NCBI RefSeq assembly: GCF_014633365.1
Contig: NC_068352.1
Coordinates: 4,208,393 to 4,272,392 of the forward strand
DNA: 64,000 nucleotides
Direction of reading: 5' to 3'
DNA from: Diospyros lotus
Taxonomy: Eukaryota; Streptophyta; Magnoliopsida; Ericales; Ebenaceae
In this document: positions 60,008 through 64,000 of the stretch, piece after piece
Layout: every line of letters starts with the position of its first letter
Numbering within the stretch: the first letter of the stretch is position 1
Translations under genes and position numbers: made by a program
Notes under the pieces: generated by a model
Database searches by the model: none
Seen by the model: the letters and a program-made list of their open reading frames with translations, nothing else
What the model was told of the DNA's origin: nothing

Positions 60008-63000
60008 TTAGGAATAACCCGTGCCGATGCAACTAAAAAAAAATTAAATATTAAATTTGAACGTGAAATAATCAAATACTAAACTCAGACACATATAAAC
60101 TCGTGTTGCCCTATATGCATTAAATTAAAAATCATTTGATCATTTTTAATATCATGACTTTAGTGAAATAAAAAAGGTCAAATAGTGGATACTCAGCTTG
60201 TATTCTGTTGAAATTTGTGAAGAACTTGTAATAAATTTAAATATAATAATATCAGCCTGTATTCTACAATTAAATACCAGCTTATATTATATAATTTCAA
60301 ATAACTCAAATATAAGAAAATAAATATTAAATAATACACAATAGTCAGTACTCTACAATCTAAAAGAAATTAAAATTAAAATACACACAAATTAGTACTA
60401 CTGACATCAAATTATAACTAAATAAGAAAAATAAATATTATAGTCATACACCAAAAGAGTGGGTAAAACCTTACAAAAAGTGGGTTAAACCTTTCCAAAA
60501 TATGTATGATTTACAAAAAATCTTTCAATAACATGTCTTCAAATATGTGTTCGCCCAAACTTTTTTCTCATTACTTTCCAAAAAGATTTTGTATCAACTT
60601 GTATGTATCCCCAATGAGGAACACGCACAATAATCTGGTAATTTGTGGAAACAAAAAAAATATAGATTAGTACATTTATTGAAAATATACATATATCAAA
60701 ATACTTTGAGATTGAAATTACCTTATTACATTCCCATTGAAGCAAGCTAGTCGTATTTCTCCTTTTAAGCTCCATAAATTTTTCGATCCAATCTTACAAA
60801 AGTCAATATTTCAAATTATTATTAAATTAAAATTTTATAAAAAATTATATAATCAATAGAAATAAATGTACACGGTTACCTTTTGATAAAATGTGATTTA
60901 ATTTACAATAGTAGAACACTATAACAACACTTCAGGATAAACAATATTTGTAGTAGAATCCAAACTATCTTTAGGGAGGAGAATACTTATACGATCAAAT
61001 GATGTACATTTGGACAATGCCACATATAATTGCCCATGGCTAAACACTGGCATGCGCAAATCAACTTCAACAAATTGAACAGATTGTCCTTGAGATTTAT
61101 TAATGGTCAAGGCATATGCCAATCGAACTGGAAATTGACGTCTTGTCATTTGAAAAGGCTTTTCTGAAGAAGATGGTGTCAAAGATATCCTTGGTATGAA
61201 TGCCAAATTACCAAACTTTTCTCCAGTTAAAATTTAAGCTTCAATTATGCGAATGTCGCACCTAGTAATCATCAATCTTGTACCATTACATAGTCCATCT
61301 TTCGATGCAATGTTTCTCAACAATATTATAGGACAACTCACTTTCAACTCTAACTTAAAAATTGGAAGCCCAGGAGGATCTAATGAATTTAAATATTCAT
61401 TAGGATATCTATTTGTAATGGTAGGATCAATTTCATTATCTTCAGACATTTTATCTGCTGCAAGATAAGTACATAATCTCCCTGGAAAGATATTCAACGC
61501 AATAGTATTAATCTCACTGACATTATCATTACGCGCAGACAGAATTGTGCGTTCGGTTAAAAATGTTGGAGTTGATGTCTTTATCATATTCAACTGTGGG
61601 TAAACTGTAGAGAGTAATTCATTCAAATCTTGACATTTGTGCATTATTGATGGGAGGTTAACGATTTCCTGAGGATTGGTCCCAATCTAAAAAAAGTGAA
61701 ATCAATAAAAAATTAATAGTGTAAACACAATTTATTAATTTAAAATTATAATCTATATAATAAGTAAAAAAGTTAAAGTAGTGTTACCTCCATCAAGAAA
61801 TTTGCAAAATTAGCATTTTCATGGCCTTCACGATTCAAGTGCATATTCAAATCCAAAGTTAAGATATGTATATGTTTCCATAGAATAGAGTGTCTTAATG
61901 ATGCATTCACAATTTGCTCACGAACTCATTTGGGTATAACTGGTAAGATTTGTCGAAAGTCTCCACCAAGAACAACAGTAATACCCCCAAATGGCTTTTT
62001 ACTATCACAAACATCACTCAATGTACAATCAACCACCTCAACACAATGTCTATGTTGCATAGGAACTTCATATCAAATTATGAGTTTTGTTTCTCTAAAT
62101 AACTCAGCTTGTAATGATTGTTTGCTAAGCCCACAATTCGAATTGTCTAAGACATCTAGCAGAATGGAAAATGTTGAATATACAATGCGACCTCCTACCA
62201 ATAACAATGATGCAATTTCAGATGAAGCCACAGTAACAACGATATGCCCAAGGTTGTGACATTTTAATGCAATCGTATTGTATAAAAATGTTTTCCCTAT
62301 TCCAGCACCCCCATTCAGAAAGAAAATAGTTCATTTATTTTGAAAAACTGAAGAAGTGATTGTGTTATAAGCATTTTGCTGTCCATTGTTGAGGCAATCA
62401 ATAGTAATTTGTGGATCTGTCTATTGTGCCTCACTCTGCAATGGTTGATGTTCGAATATCAATTGATTACCAACTACTGCACTCCAATTTGCAGTAGGTT
62501 GTGGCATGGGTGGGAAGTCAATTAAACTTTTGCCTGATTCATGAAGCATTTGATTCAAAAGATAAAGACCATAATCTTTAATTTGAGCCTCAGTTGGGTT
62601 AGAAATGACAAATAATGTACAAATCTTATGTGCGAGGTCATCACATATATGTGCTGAGAATTGATTCCATAATGCACATGGATTTAGTGGAGAGCACTGG
62701 GTGAGAATAATACTAAACAATCTCCTCAATTGATATCCAGTTTTTATAACTGCAGCCTCTTTCAAGCATTGTATCCATTCTTCATCATCTTCCAAAAACC
62801 CCATTGCAACACATGCTAATTTAAATGTATCATGCACAACATTATCGATCCTGCATAAAGACTGAAATGACTTTGGTCCTTTGACAACGGTTAATAACAA
62901 ACGCAGATAAAATCTTTCACCATAATTAAGGCTAGCAAAGTACATTCTACCAATTGCATATCCCATTTCTCTTGATTTCCATCTCTTTTCCGACTTAAGT

Positions 63001-64000
63001 CAAACATAATGATGTGGAAATTCTCCATAAGTGAATGGACATTCCTCTTCACTGCTAGCACAATATGCAAAAAAGCCAGTAAGAGTTGACATTTGTTGAT
63101 CAACTCTGGATTGAATCGTTTCTAATGACTCTTCTGGGTTAAAAACAACGCGATGCATTCCAGGTAAATAAAGTGTCAATCGTACAACTGTTGGCATCTC
63201 TGCATACAAAGGATGACCAAATATTCGCCAAGCAGCTTCTGGAGGTCTAATATACCTTGCATCGAGATATTTTTGAATCTCATTTATCATTCCTAACACC
63301 ATCGTTGTACGATCATAACCCTTATAAATGTACTTATGTATATACTTGACACATCTCATCCCGGCACAAACTTCCACATTTATATGACAGTTGAAAAGTT
63401 TAGAAAGATATGCATTGTATGGTACGACATCCCTGTTATCAACTTTTTGCCCCCTCACAGTATATACTTGACCATTATTGCGACGACGATAGATAGGGTA
63501 TCCATCTTGATCCATAGCTGTTGTTTTTGTTAAAACTCGAGGGTATCTCTTAGTGCATCTACCATTTTCCATACATGGTGCTTGCGGATTTCGAGCACCA
63601 CATGGTCGTGTATCATACAACATTTGATAGTTTCAAAAAGCATAGGATCATCTTTTGGGTCTGGAAATTCTGCACAAACCAATTTGTCTACTTGAACACA
63701 TGTCCGAATTTTGTTTAGGCCCTTAAGAAATAAAAGTGCATGCATATGAGAGAGGCCTTGTTTTTGAAATTCAATTGTAAAAACATGTGCAACTTTATAC
63801 CCAAACACTTTATTTGTTTCTATCACCTTCATCAAATATTTTCTCTTCAACTCAAAAATATGGGCAATTAAATCAGAACGATCAATCGATTTTTGAAGTA
63901 GTAGTAATGCTGAAGTAATTTCTGGGATTTACAGTCATGGTAATAAAAATATCTTGGTGTTGGTTGTATCGCGTGATAGCCATTGAATCTTGAAAGATTT
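60008..64000 (-). mobile_element. Helitron, 3' part, truncated by the window edge
   Basis: The minus strand encodes Helitron RepHel sequence (see the pseudogene entry). About 900 bp after the helicase stop the minus strand reads GCACGGGTTATTCCTAA and is followed by T: a CTRR end with a GCACGGG motif, as in many plant Helitrons, in an AT dinucleotide tract that suits the A/T insertion target. The hairpin expected just before the end is degenerate (only a short TGC/GCA stem), so the 60008 boundary is a proposal. The 5' end lies beyond 64000. Confidence 0.55.
60919..64000 (-). pseudogene. Helitron Rep/PIF1-helicase (RepHel) pseudogene, 5' end outside the window
   Basis: RepHel cuts and joins the transposon ends and unwinds DNA for rolling-circle transposition. 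Seen on the minus strand, in order: ITMTVNP and the HUH motif in LSHMHALLFL (about 63740-63750), the Rep tyrosine region CVKYIHKYIYKG (about 63315-63350), the Walker A motif GGAGIGKT (about 62295-62318), and the C-terminal helicase motif [13 protein letters not shown] (about 61085-61120). A GT-AG intron of 101 bp at 61787-61687 restores the frame between helicase blocks. The copy is dead: in-frame stops at 63000-63002, 62421-62423, 62331-62333, 61926-61928 and 61234-61236, a 1-bp frameshift near 63605 and another break near 63935. Several stops look like single changes (TGA at expected Trp or Gly codons). Confidence 0.88.

Noticed and set aside
1..64000. CRISPR arrays, operons or bacterial features
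   Set aside because: The window is plant nuclear DNA; tandem repeats seen have diverged units without constant spacers.

Overview
This window is nuclear DNA from a flowering plant, most likely a eudicot. Genes carry GT-AG introns and encode plant families: a group I WRKY factor, a FRIGIDA-like protein, a UGT85-type glycosyltransferase, a CCCH-LOTUS-RRM protein and a plant complex I subunit. Coding islands are separated by long AT-rich stretches full of transposons. I cannot name the species. All exon models are my own reading of splice signals and reading-frame continuity, without transcript support.

Layout. 1-6115: a three-layer nest, in which a long-armed foldback element is split by a minus-strand solo LTR, itself split by a plus-strand solo LTR of the same family; both LTRs have 5-bp target duplications. 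8495-9325: an intronless short-chain dehydrogenase. 9858-10140: a broken first exon of a SIP-type aquaporin. 12564-14152: a two-exon UGT. 15784-16593, 26455-27336 and 27340-28165: three related Harbinger/Tourist-like elements with GC-rich cores. 18328-21403: a non-autonomous CACTA element with TTG target duplication. 22082-22723: a complete Cassandra-type TRIM with 5S rRNA-like LTRs, initiator-Met primer site and TTAAT target duplication. 28246-34799: a three-exon FRIGIDA-like gene with a 4.9-kb first intron holding a hAT-like element. 40510-47143: a six-exon WRKY20-like gene whose introns hold a MITE, an Au-like SINE, a tandem triplication and a foldback element. 51264-51702 (minus): a complex I 21-kDa-type subunit. 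54236-59002 (minus): a CCCH/LOTUS/RRM protein. 60008-64000 (minus): the decayed 3' part of a Helitron RepHel element that runs off the right edge.

The genes do not form a pathway or operon; they are an ordinary plant neighbourhood. I found no clearly new biological system. The most informative structures are the nested solo LTRs, the Cassandra element, the Harbinger-like element ending 80 bp before the FRIGIDA-like start codon, and the aquaporin exon remnant.
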